From Ilyomonas sp963847085 (lineage in GTDB: Bacteria > Bacteroidota > Bacteroidia > Chitinophagales > Chitinophagaceae), in assembly GCA_963847085.1 (NCBI GenBank), contig CAWJYO010000005.1, positions 82,843 to 146,842 on the forward strand: DNA of 64,000 nt, written 5' to 3'. Position numbers and translations under genes: made by a program. Of this stretch, positions 18,670-26,518 are shown piece by piece. Positions within the stretch are counted from its first letter, which is position 1, and each line of letters starts with the position of its first letter. The notes below the pieces were generated by a model. That model searched no databases. It was given only the letters and a program-made list of their open reading frames with translations, and had not been told where the DNA came from.

Positions 18670-20112
18670 ATGCAAGCTATCACAACAAAAGCGGAACAGT
18701 TCAAACCATCATTCAGCTTATTAGATGCTACCATGATTGTTGCCGGCTCGATGATTGGCTCCGGCATCTTCATTGTAAGTGCCGATATGACGCGCACCGT
18801 TGGCTCGGCAGGCTGGCTCATTTTGTTGTGGATTTTTACCGGCGTGTTAACCCTGATTGCTGCTTTAAGCTATGGCGAGTTAAGCGCTATGTTTCCCAAA
18901 GCCGGCGGGCAATATGTGTATTTAAAAGAAGCTTACAATCCACTCATCGCATTTTTGTTTGGCTGGAGTTTTTTTGCGGTGATACAAACCGGAACTATTG
19001 CTGCTGTTGGTGTTGCGTTCAGCAAGTTTGCAGCTTATATTTTTCCCGCGCTAAGCGAAACGCATTTCATTGCCGATTTTGGTTTTATCAAAATTTCCGC
19101 TGCGCAAATCACTTCTATTTTATTAATTGTTTTTCTTACCTGGGTCAATACGCGCGGCGTGAAAGAAGGGAAAATCATACAAACGATTTTTACTTTAACG
19201 AAGCTGGCTGCCCTGTTTGGCTTAATCATCTTTGGTTTTGCCCATTCCGGCAAAGCTGTTTGGGGCGGCAACTGGAGCACCGGTTTTGCATTGGGAAAGA
19301 TGGATGGCAATGTGTTGATACCTTACAGCGGAGCTGCTGTTTTAGGCGCTTTTGCAGGCGCAATGGTAGGCAGCTTATTTAGCTCGGATAGCTGGAACAA
19401 CGTAACGTTTATTGCCGGTGAAATTGAAAACCCAAAACGCAATATTGGTTTAAGTTTGTTTTTGGGCACATTAATCGTAACGCTGATTTACACGGCTACC
19501 AATTTAATGTATCTCGCCGTGATGCCCTTGCAAAGCATCGCCCATGCCGAGAACGACCGCGTAGGCGTAGAAGCTGCCAAATTGATTTTTGGTAATGTGG
19601 GAACCACCGTAATTGCAATCATGCTGATGATTTCAACATTTGGCTGCAACAACGGATTGATTTTATCCGGTGCCCGTGTGTATTACACCATGGCGAAAGA
19701 CGGTTTGTTCTTTAAGGGCGCAGCTTCTTTAAACAAAAACGCCGTGCCATCAAAAGGCTTGTGGATACAGTGTTTGTGGGCTTCTGTGTTATGCCTGAGC
19801 GGCAGGTATGGCGACCTCTTGGATTACATCATTTTTACGGTTCTTATTTTTTATATTCTTACCATTATGGGTGTATTCATTTTACGTCGCACGCGCCCAG
19901 ATATTCCACGACCTTACAAAGCCTTTGGCTACCCTGTATTGCCGTTATTTTACATTGTTGCAGCCGGAACCATCTGCATTTCGTTGCTTATTTACAAGCC
20001 TAAATTCACGTTCCCCGGTTTGGGCATTGTGCTGCTTGGCATTCCCATTTATTATTTGTTTGGAAGAAATAAGCACGTGATTGAAGAAGCGCCGGTGAAG
20101 GGAAGAAAATAA
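18670..20112 (+). CDS. APC-superfamily amino acid permease
   Basis: An inner-membrane transporter with about 12 helices, opening with FSLLDATMIVAGSMIGSGIFIVSADM, the first-helix GSGIF signature of APC transporters, and followed by YGELSAMFPKAGGQYVYLKEAYNP. The ORF is open further upstream (18496), but the ATG at 18670 (MQAITTKAEQ) gives the family length of about 480 residues with a short cytoplasmic N-terminus. The upstream codons read as unrelated sequence. The substrate cannot be assigned. It stands alone after the regulator pair. Confidence 0.88.
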   Translation: MQAITTKAEQFKPSFSLLDATMIVAGSMIGSGIFIVSADMTRTVGSAGWLILLWIFTGVLTLIAALSYGELSAMFPKAGGQYVYLKEAYNPLIAFLFGWSFFAVIQTGTIAAVGVAFSKFAAYIFPALSETHFIADFGFIKISAAQITSILLIVFLTWVNTRGVKEGKIIQTIFTLTKLAALFGLIIFGFAHSGKAVWGGNWSTGFALGKMDGNVLIPYSGAAVLGAFAGAMVGSLFSSDSWNNVTFIAGEIENPKRNIGLSLFLGTLIVTLIYTATNLMYLAVMPLQSIAHAENDRVGVEAAKLIFGNVGTTVIAIMLMISTFGCNNGLILSGARVYYTMAKDGLFFKGAASLNKNAVPSKGLWIQCLWASVLCLSGRYGDLLDYIIFTVLIFYILTIMGVFILRRTRPDIPRPYKAFGYPVLPLFYIVAAGTICISLLIYKPKFTFPGLGIVLLGIPIYYLFGRNKHVIEEAPVKGRK

Positions 20113-20373
20113 TGTGGAAAATATTTTATTTATAAACAAAGTGTATTGAACTCAATCGTACAGATTTTGTTTCAATACGGAGCGCAGTAAGATATATTTC
20201 TATTACACCATAAAAAAATTTGGGCAAAAACAAAAGCCCGATTGACAAGTTGTATAAAAACAATAAGTAAAGTTGTATTGGCGCAACTACAATACAAAAA
20301 GCGCATAGTAACAGCATTGATAATCAAGGGGCATTTATTTTTTGTTGGTATAGCTTATTGCGTATAATATTGT
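20113..20373. other. Non-coding region, possible degenerate fold-back site
   Basis: No gene is visible. CAATACGGAGCGCAGTAAG near 20173 and TATAGCTTATTGCGTATAAT near 20350 are imperfect inverted repeats (about 18 of 24 positions) that end just before the GTTGGGCGT that opens the first cassette. This could be the worn left attC-like site, but no clear left core box is present. Confidence 0.35.
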
Positions 20374-21047
20374 GTTGGGCGTCACTTTGAACACATGATA
20401 TGTTAAAACAAAATGATGATACTTTTTAGACTTAACTATGGAAAAATACAAATCAGAAATCACTGGACATTTAGACATATTTATTGCAGACAATGAAGAC
20501 GAATTTGAAGGCGAAATAACAAAATGGCAAGACATATTAATTCACGGAGACCCTGAAGGACTTAAATCTTTTGCAAGACTATTGATAAGAATAGCTGACT
20601 TAAACCAAGACAACATAAAAGACCTTCCAATTGGAGCAAGACAACATATTCATTTACGACCTAACCTTGACATAAGTAAAAGTTCAACAGAAGTGATTGT
20701 TGGAAGAATTGATGCAAAAGGAACAAGTGTTTTCTATGACAGGTTTGTTGCAAAAGACGAGAACAAACAATAATTTACTCAAAAGCAAAGTAGACACTTT
20801 ATTTTCGACTGGATATTATATAATTAGGCGTAGACAAAATATAGGAGAAAGCGAACGCCCAACATTAGGTTTGGCGTTATTGGGGCTTGACCAACTAACA
20901 AATAAACATTTGTAATTCTATTTTTCTTTTGTTCCGGCTAGACAAACAGCTATGAACTTTAGTTCTAACATCAACTTTTAATTATAAATTTAACTTCGGT
21001 TCCGGCAGACGTTTTGCAAATATCCCAACTACGCCAAGCCCCGAACG
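20374..21047 (+). other. Integron-like gene cassette 1
   Basis: The unit opens with GTTGGGCGT (20374-20382) and its exact complement ACGCCCAAC lies at 20855-20863, after the only gene. A fold-back site then runs to the next GTTAGCGG at 21047. This is the layout of an integron cassette, where the GTTRRRY half-core at the start and the RYYYAAC half-core near the end come from the same site. The gene inside is in the reading direction expected for a cassette. Confidence 0.6.
20438..20773 (+). CDS. Small cytoplasmic protein, Imm32-like
   Basis: A 111-residue protein without signal or membrane segment. The stretch HGDPEGLKSFARLLIRIAD (residues about 46-64) resembles the GDPEGL-LA-LL pattern I associate with immunity protein family 32 of polymorphic toxin systems. 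I cannot confirm this without a profile search, and no toxin gene is adjacent. It lies inside cassette 1, 56 bases after the opening core, as in single-gene cassettes. Confidence 0.6.
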   Translation: MEKYKSEITGHLDIFIADNEDEFEGEITKWQDILIHGDPEGLKSFARLLIRIADLNQDNIKDLPIGARQHIHLRPNLDISKSSTEVIVGRIDAKGTSVFYDRFVAKDENKQ

Positions 21048-21054
21048 TTAGCGG
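20855..21054 (+). repeat. attC-like fold-back site between cassettes 1 and 2
   Basis: About 200 bases bounded by ACGCCCAAC on the left and GTTAGCGG on the right. Inside, TTGGCGT (20871-20877) complements ACGCCAA (21031-21037), and GGGGCTTG (20882-20889) complements CAAGCCCC (21035-21042). The two helices compete because the right arms overlap. The inner part carries two TTCCGGC-containing segments. No ORF crosses it. Confidence 0.6.
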
Positions 21055-21094
21055 TCATTGTAAAACGACAGTGTAAGACATTAGATAGACAAAA

Positions 21095-21388
21095 ATGGCG
21101 ACTTCAATAAAACAACTAAGGACTTGCCCCAAAGGACACAAATATTATAAAAGCAGTGGCTGCCCTACTTGTCCCATTTGTGAAGAAGCACGTAAACCAA
21201 AAGATAGTTTTTTTTCCTTGCTTGCAGCACCTGCAAGAAGGGCTTTAGAAAGTAAAGACATCACTACTTTGCAGCGCCTATCCCAATTCAGTGAAACAGA
21301 AATATTGGAATTACATGGAATGGGACCAGCTTCAATACCGAAGCTTCGTAAAGCTTTGCAAACAAACGGGCTATCATTTAAAAAATAG
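21095..21388 (+). CDS. Zinc-ribbon protein with RNA polymerase alpha C-terminal-like domain
   Basis: Residues 10-30 hold CPKGH and CPTCPIC, a likely zinc ribbon. Residues about 50-95 (LESKDITTLQRLSQFSETEILELHGMGPASIPKLRKAL) have the helix-hairpin-helix pattern of the RpoA C-terminal domain, ending in LHGMGPASIPKLRKAL. It is a small DNA- or RNA-binding candidate of unknown role. It opens cassette 2, 48 bases after GTTAGCGG. Confidence 0.75.
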   Translation: MATSIKQLRTCPKGHKYYKSSGCPTCPICEEARKPKDSFFSLLAAPARRALESKDITTLQRLSQFSETEILELHGMGPASIPKLRKALQTNGLSFKK

Positions 21389-21459
21389 ATAATAGTAAGA
21401 ATAAGATAATAGTGGGGCATTGTAGTGGTTTCATTTATCTCAAAAAAATAAACAAAAAT

Positions 21460-21695
21460 ATGAGCCGCATCAATCTGCCAGCGTACTTCGACAGCATCAA
21501 AAAAAGACAGGCAAAACACCTACCGACTTCAAAAAAATAGCCATTACAAAAGGGTTCTTTGAAAAAGGTGTATTGAAGCCGACAGTAAAAGCGGGCGAAG
21601 TTATTGCATGGCTCAAAAAAGATTTTGATTTAGGGCATGGACATTCATTAGCTATCTATCACACGTTTAAAGCCCCCCAAACAACGAACCGCTAA
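21460..21695 (+). pseudogene. DUF4287-like protein, frameshifted
   Basis: The first frame reads MSRINLPAYFDSIKK and stops at 21540. The -1 frame continues with TPTDFKKIAITKGFF, VKAGEVIAWLKKDF and GHGHSLAIYHTF, and together they make one DUF4287-type protein of about 78 residues. The join lies in a run of seven A after ATC, where eight A would restore KKKTGKTPTDFKK. A mutation, a sequencing error or slippage could each explain it. The stop overlaps the closing core CCGCTAAC of cassette 2. Confidence 0.7.
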
Positions 21696-21748
21696 CAAAA
21701 CTATTGCCGCAAACGGGGGCTTGACGGAAGTACAATCAGCTGCAAGTT
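21689..21748 (+). repeat. Closing core of cassette 2, truncated attC-like site
   Basis: CCGCTAAC (21689-21696) is the exact complement of the GTTAGCGG that opens this cassette at 21047. The following ATTGCCGCAAAC-GGGGGCTTGAC looks like the left arm of a fold-back site, but the right arm is missing because the IS3 element starts about 50 bases later. Confidence 0.5.
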
Positions 21749-21766
21749 GTCTTGTCTTGAAATAGG

Positions 21767-22177
21767 TTGACTAAAACAGCTTATTTTATGGACGTAGAAG
21801 AGCAGATCATTCAGGAGTATTTAACACAAGGCGGCGGCTTCAGAAAGCTAGCCAAAAAGTATGGCATCAGCCGCACCACCATCTGCAAATGGGTAATGAT
21901 ACACCAGGGCATTCATAACTTGCCACCAACAGAAAAGCAACAGAAGCATTCTGTTTACAGCCGTGAGCAATAAGCACAATAAATTAAACACAGAGGAACA
22001 GCAATCATCTGAAGTTTTGCAACAAAAGTCGCCGCCTTAGAAAAGAAACTCCAATGGGAGCAGCTTTGCTCAGAAGCGCTCAACACCATGATTGATATTG
22101 CAGCGAAAGACCTTACTGTATCTATCAGAAAAAAGCGGGGTGCCCAGAGCAGTAAAGCAGCTAAAACAGGTGCATCC
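21767..22177 (+). pseudogene. IS3 OrfA, broken
   Basis: The first part has the IS3 OrfA helix-turn-helix (GGGFRKLAKKYGISRTTICKWV) and then a stop at 21973. The expected coiled-coil part continues in another frame (KLNTEEQQSSEVLQQK) and then returns to the first frame (ALEKKLQWEQLCSEALNTMIDIAAKDL). At least two indels are therefore present. The end overlaps orfB, as in programmed -1 frameshift IS3 elements. Confidence 0.7.
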
Positions 22178-23006
22178 TGTCATTAGCATTGAGCAACCAT
22201 GCAGACTGTTGGGCTATTCATCTCAGGCATATCATAAGCATAACAAAAAACAATTTGCAGAACACTTTACCGAAGGACTTCTACTTCAGGAAACTGATGC
22301 CATAAGGAAGCAGCAGCCCAAGTGCGGAGGAAGAAAGCTTTTCATCACGCTGCAATCTTATTTTGCACAACACAACATCACAATGGGAAGAGATAGATTC
22401 TTTGATTTACTGAAAAGAAACAAGTTGTTGGTTCGTAAAACAAAACGCAATGTTTATACAACGATGAGCAAGCATCATTACCGGCGCTATCCCAACCTGG
22501 TAAAGGACTTCACGCTGATGAAGGCACATGAACTTTGGGTAAGTGATATTACTTATATACCGCTGAAAGAAAGGTTTGCTTACCTGTTTTTAATAACAGA
22601 TGCCTACAGCAGAAAGATCGTTGGTTTCCATGTAAGTGATGATATGAAAGTAAGTTCGGCGGTGGTTGCCTTACAACAGGCATTGGCACAAAAGCCACCG
22701 GAAACAATTGTCATCCATCATAGTGATCGCGGCATACAATATTGCAGTAATGAGTAGGTAAGTTTATTACTTGAGCATCATGCAATGATCAGTATGACAG
22801 AAAGTGGAGATCCATCGGAGAATGCAATAGCTGAAAGAGTGAACGGCATCTTAAAAACGGAGTTAATCAGCAGCCGTTACAGTGATATTCATGCAACCTC
22901 CATACACATCTCCAGATGCATTACTATTTACAATCACAGAAGAAGGCACAGCAGTTTGAACTGGCATATACCGGCTGATGTGCACCAGCAAAAGGGCCAC
23001 AGGTAA
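22092..23006 (+). pseudogene. IS3 OrfB transposase with in-frame stop
   Basis: An rve-type DDE transposase. The first catalytic Asp is in WVSDITYI and the second in IHHSDRGIQY. The third acid lies in GDPSENAIAERVNG, after an in-frame TAG at 22755-22757. The codon before it is GAG and the reading resumes with VSLLLEHHAMISM. At this position a Tyr codon is usual, so a single base change explains the stop. The protein made is cut before the catalytic Glu and cannot be active. The likely start is a TTG. Confidence 0.8.
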
Positions 23007-23191
23007 GAACGTGGAAGAACTATTATTACTCAGCAAAAACAAAGGAGGCCGCTATGCAGAAAACGTAACCAGCCAGCGCACAAAAATATTTTCTTAGCTG
23101 AGTAGGGCACGAAAATATCTTTGCCACTGCACAGGCAAACAACGTAATGACTCAACCGTATTCAGGATGTATTATCTTCATCAATCATTAA

Positions 23192-23470
23192 AAGACAGAT
23201 ACTTTCGGCAAATCCCTCTATGACCAGGATGGCGATTTTGAAATTGTAAAACGGGTATCGGAAATAGCAGGAGAGAAAGGATTGCCTGCTGCGCAGGTAG
23301 CCCCAGTATGGATGCTGAGCAAGCCTTACATTGCAGCACCCATTATAGGTGCCAGCAAATCCGGGCACTTAGAAGATGCCGTGACTGCGCTGGATGTGAC
23401 CTTATCAGCCGATGAAATAAAACGCCTGGAAGAAGAGTACAAGCCGCACCCGGTACTTGGATTCCAGTAA
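23192..23470 (+). pseudogene. C-terminal remnant of an aldo-keto reductase
   Basis: In one open frame without a start: TFGKSLYDQDGDFEIVKRVSEIAGEKGLPAAQVAPVWML, then APIIGASKSGHLEDAVTALDVTLSADEIKRLEEEYKPHPVLGF. This matches the last quarter of AKR proteins of the YghZ/TAS type, including the GASK cofactor-binding loop. The catalytic Asp, Tyr, Lys and His positions are absent. It probably lost its front part when the neighbouring IS region rearranged. Confidence 0.8.
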
Positions 23471-24186
23471 CTGTCCGGCGGTAATTTTTAACAACTTAGC
23501 CCAGCTTACATTGTACTCGCATCAGAGTTCGATCAAAATTTTCTATTTTTTTCTTCTGCTTAATGTGCAAACACTTTGATGATTTGGCGTCGCCTGCTTT
23601 GACAAAATAGTAGCCTGTAATGCTTGCCTTTCCAGTACCCAAGTGCCGAGAGATATAATTTTACGCGCATTTTAATCTGCTTCTCGTTCTGTATGTAACA
23701 GCAGCAGCGTCAGACCCCGGCCAACAATTTGAGGATGGAATGAGGTAGCATGATGAAAATAAATAGTTACCGCAGAATTCATTTTCGATGCCCTCATAAA
23801 ACCGCTTGTTCCAACAAATTCATTCTGCTCCGCTACATATTTAGGGAATGGCCGCTTTTGTATGTATAATTCTGCGGTTTAAGCCTGTCGGATTTTTTTG
23901 TAATGCCTGGGCCGTGCGTTTGATAAACGGGTTGCCACCGGCAAGCAACAGACACAAGCCCCTGCTTTTGGATGGATCCTGCTTTACTCCGCTACGGTCA
24001 GGTGTTCTATTATCATCATTATAAGGCTGATACATGGATTGGCAAAAAGGTTTCCGCCAATTGTGTTTTCCAGTATTATTCCGGATGGTTGAGCAGAGAC
24101 ATAAGGCTTTGTTATAACCGTCCTTCTTCTGGGAATTCCGACATTACCTGAGTATCTTCATAGATAATCAAATAAAGTAAAAATAC
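23471..24186. other. Gene-free region of 716 bases
   Basis: I see no convincing gene. Short open frames exist on both strands (for example minus 23841-24035) but have no recognisable motif or leader. The sequence could be decayed coding DNA, in line with the fragments on either side. Confidence 0.5.
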
Positions 24187-24642
24187 ATGGGACGATCAAC
24201 AGAGACTTTCAGAAAAAAGGAGCTGGAAAAGCAAAAGGTAAGACAGCGGCAGGATAAAGCCGAAAAGATGCAGGAACGCAGGAACACTGTAAAGAAAGAA
24301 AAGAGCCTGATGGATATGCTCGCTTATCTTGACGAAAACGGCAACCTCTCCTCTACGCCCCCTGACCCGAAACTAAAGAAGGTGTTTGCCATGGAAGACA
24401 TCCAGATCCAAACGCCAAAAGAAGGAGAAAGGAATGAGATGAGTACCATAAAAAAAGGTGTGGTTACTTATTTCAGCTCTTCAAAAGGGTATGGATTTGT
24501 AAAAGATATCCAAACGGGAGAAAGCGCATTTGTTCATGTCAACCAATTATCAGGTCAATTAAAAGAAAACGACAAAGTGGAGTATGAAACAGAGATTGGG
24601 CATAAAGGACTGAATGCTGTCAATGTGAAAATGGCAGGTTAG
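24187..24642 (+). CDS. Cold-shock domain protein with basic N-terminal extension
   Basis: Residues 1-45 are highly charged and probably helical (FRKKELEKQKVRQRQDKAEKMQERR). Residues about 85-150 form a cold-shock domain with RNP1 KGYGFVKD and RNP2 SAFVHVNQL. It should bind single-stranded RNA or DNA. The extended form is common in Bacteroidota, where the extension precedes a CspA-like domain. It stands alone with no close neighbour and its codons are intact, unlike the decayed genes around it. Confidence 0.9.
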   Translation: MGRSTETFRKKELEKQKVRQRQDKAEKMQERRNTVKKEKSLMDMLAYLDENGNLSSTPPDPKLKKVFAMEDIQIQTPKEGERNEMSTIKKGVVTYFSSSKGYGFVKDIQTGESAFVHVNQLSGQLKENDKVEYETEIGHKGLNAVNVKMAG

Positions 24643-25326
24643 CAGTTCTCTTCATTTGGCAGGCAACCGGTTTTTACGCCTGCAGCTTGCTATGGTTTAT
24701 CGAACTGTAAGGCCCAGCCGCGCTGCCTGATTACCGTTTGTATCGCAATTTGAATTTTAGTTTTCAACCATTTCTGCATTGAAATCAACCGGGCATCTGC
24801 CAGTCGTCTCTCAGGCTGAAACGTTATGCCTCTTTTGTTCCCGGAGTCTTTTTGCTACAAAACGATACCTATCAGGGAATCAAGATTTGATTGGCTTTTG
24901 GTTGATAAGTAATCATGCAAAATTAAACGGATAATAAAGCGACTTGGTCATTCCGCAATTACCCTCAACATTGCTTACAATAAATCAATTTTATGAGGGT
25001 TTTGTGTGGAACCTGGTAGTGTATTACTTTGAATTTGTCCCGCAGATTTCGCCGATCTGCGCAGATATTCTATATGAATCTGCGGCTATTTGCGTCATCT
25101 GCGGGACACTGTATTTTCAAACTGAGACACTACTCGGAATCTGATGACTAAATTTTGTATGGATAATTTTGCATGACTACTTACATCAAATAATAAGTAA
25201 CAATTGCGTTCTTGTTCATCTCAAGCGACATTCATTTTTGTCTTAATCCGGAAGTAAAAATAAAAGTTTAGGCATTATCATGTTTTCAAGTTGTATTTTA
25301 TATAGAAATGTTCAAATGTATTAGTA
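24643..25326. other. Gene-free region with a REP-like hairpin
   Basis: No supported gene. The plus-strand frame at 24944-25144 runs through the REP-like hairpin listed separately and is unlikely to be coding. Confidence 0.5.
25037..25107. repeat. REP-like palindromic repeat
   Basis: GTCCCGCAGAT (25037-25047) pairs exactly with ATCTGCGGGAC (25097-25107). Between them the theme CTGCGCAGAT / ATCTGCGGC recurs. This resembles the CGCAGATT/ATCTGCG repeats found dispersed between genes in several Bacteroidota genomes. Confidence 0.6.
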
Positions 25327-25470
25327 ATGGAAAATATACAACCAGAAAAGGTAGTAAACATTTTAAGACAACAGGGCATGGAAATAAACATTGAACAAGC
25401 AAATATGATTATTGAATTTCTTCAAAAGTTGGCCGGAATATTCATTTCAAATTATTTGAACAAACTTTAA
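25327..25470 (+). CDS. Small conserved-looking protein, 47 residues
   Basis: Encodes MENIQPEKVVNILRQQGMEI-NIEQANMIIEFLQKLAGIFI-SNYLNKL (split here). It is an amphipathic helical protein with the pattern EKVVxILxxxG...IxxExAxxIxEFLxKLA that I recall from small proteins near mobile genes in Bacteroidota. No function is known to me. It has an ATG, a clean stop and a helical character in phase, which favours a real gene. Confidence 0.6.
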   Translation: MENIQPEKVVNILRQQGMEINIEQANMIIEFLQKLAGIFISNYLNKL

Positions 25471-25545
25471 GTAACCACAAAAGAGTGCATAAATATTGTA
25501 CCTTCTTTCTGATCAGTATGCTAATAATATTAAGTCATATTTGAG

Positions 25546-26340
25546 ATGACGAGTTTTTATACAGTGCAGGAGGTGTTGGATGGAAAAAGAAAACACCAAC
25601 GAACAAAAATGGAAGTCGATGATAGGTTGCCTTTGAGAGGCTTTCTTCTTTGTCCTAAGTTTGGTAAGGTTTTAACAGGTAGTGCTTCAACAGGCTGCAG
25701 AAACAAATATTACTATTATTATTGCCTGTCCTCCTGTGGTTGCAGATTTAATGTTGTAAAAGCGAATGAATTATTTGTAGACGAATTAAGAAAATATGTA
25801 CCCCGCATAGAAATGATAGAAGTTTACAAAATCATTTTGAGTCGAGAATATAAGGTTCAATCTAAAAGTAAATATGAAAACCATAAGCAGTTAATTGAGC
25901 GAATTAATCAGCTTAACATTATACTCTCAAAAGCAAAAAATCTGCTCATTTCCGAAACAATTGACGCCGCCGATTATCGGTTAATTAAAACCGAAACTGA
26001 AGATGAAATAAGACGATTGGAAGCAAAATTATCGCATGATTCTGTAAAGCATTCGGATTTTGACAACATGCTTGAAAATGCATTGAATACTTTCTCACAT
26101 CTCGATTGTTTGTACCTAAAAAGCAGTATGCTTCACAAAAGAGAAATCATTAGTTCAATATTTCCCGATAAATTAGTTTTTGATGGAATCAATTATCGAA
26201 CTACCCGGATCAATGAAGCGGTACAGCTAATATACAATCTGGATAAGGGTTTCAGAGAAAATAAAAGGGAACAAATCAGTCATTTTCCTGAAATGTTCCC
26301 TAATGTGACCCCGCAGAGACTCGAACTCTGGACCCATTGA
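25546..26340 (+). pseudogene. C-terminal part of a large serine recombinase
   Basis: Keeps the recombinase domain tail and zinc ribbon (LRGFLLCPKFGKVLTG...YYYYYCLSSCGCRF) and the coiled-coil region (KQLIERINQLNIILSKAKNLL). The catalytic N-terminal resolvase domain with its Ser is absent. In the ribbon the second cysteine of the first CPxC pair is replaced by Phe. The final codons (NVTPQRLELWTH) run into the tRNA-Lys fragment, showing that the end of the frame comes from an integration junction. Confidence 0.75.
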
Positions 26341-26352
26341 TTAAGAGTCAAT
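26306..26352 (-). tRNA. 3' half of tRNA-Lys(CUU), integration site copy
   Basis: Read on the minus strand, this is ATTGA-CTCTTAA-TCAAT (anticodon stem-loop, anticodon CTT), a variable loop, CAGAG-TTCGAGT-CTCTG (T arm), the 3' acceptor strand CGGGGTC and discriminator A. CCA is not encoded. Homology ends at the anticodon stem; the D arm and 5' acceptor strand are missing. It is not a working tRNA but the att repeat left by integration into a tRNA-Lys gene. The tyrosine integrase gene starts 167 bases away. Confidence 0.85.
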
Positions 26353-26518
26353 ATTTTCATTTATCCTATCTTTTCGTATCTCTTCCTTTTTTTATTCAAT
26401 TGTTAATTATCAATGTGTTATAACCCTATACGTCGTCGTTTGTATACCCTTTTTTGCATTTACTGGTTACCTTTATGGTCACATTTGTGGTCACATTCTG
26501 CAATTAAAAAATGAACTT

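Larger units (their letters stand above)
21749..23060 (+). mobile_element. Decayed IS3-family element
   Basis: The left end is probably near TGTCTTGTCTTGAAATAGG at 21749, followed by GTTGAC, a typical IS3 type of terminus. Two overlapping frames orfA and orfB follow. I could not find the matching right inverted repeat after orfB, so the right end is estimated and may be lost. Confidence 0.6.

Noticed and set aside
18618..19382. A long plus-strand frame of 254 codons inside the permease gene
   Set aside because: It lies in another frame of a clear APC permease and has Cys/Trp/His-rich sequence without any domain; a shadow frame.
20855..21054. Rho-independent terminator as explanation of the fold-back
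   Set aside because: The arms are about 150 bases apart and no T run follows; the core boxes at both ends fit a recombination site better.
23841..24035. A 64-codon minus-strand frame in a gene-poor region
   Set aside because: No motif, no leader, and the region looks like decayed sequence.
24944..25144. A 66-codon plus-strand frame
   Set aside because: It crosses the REP-like hairpin, and its residues reflect the repeat.
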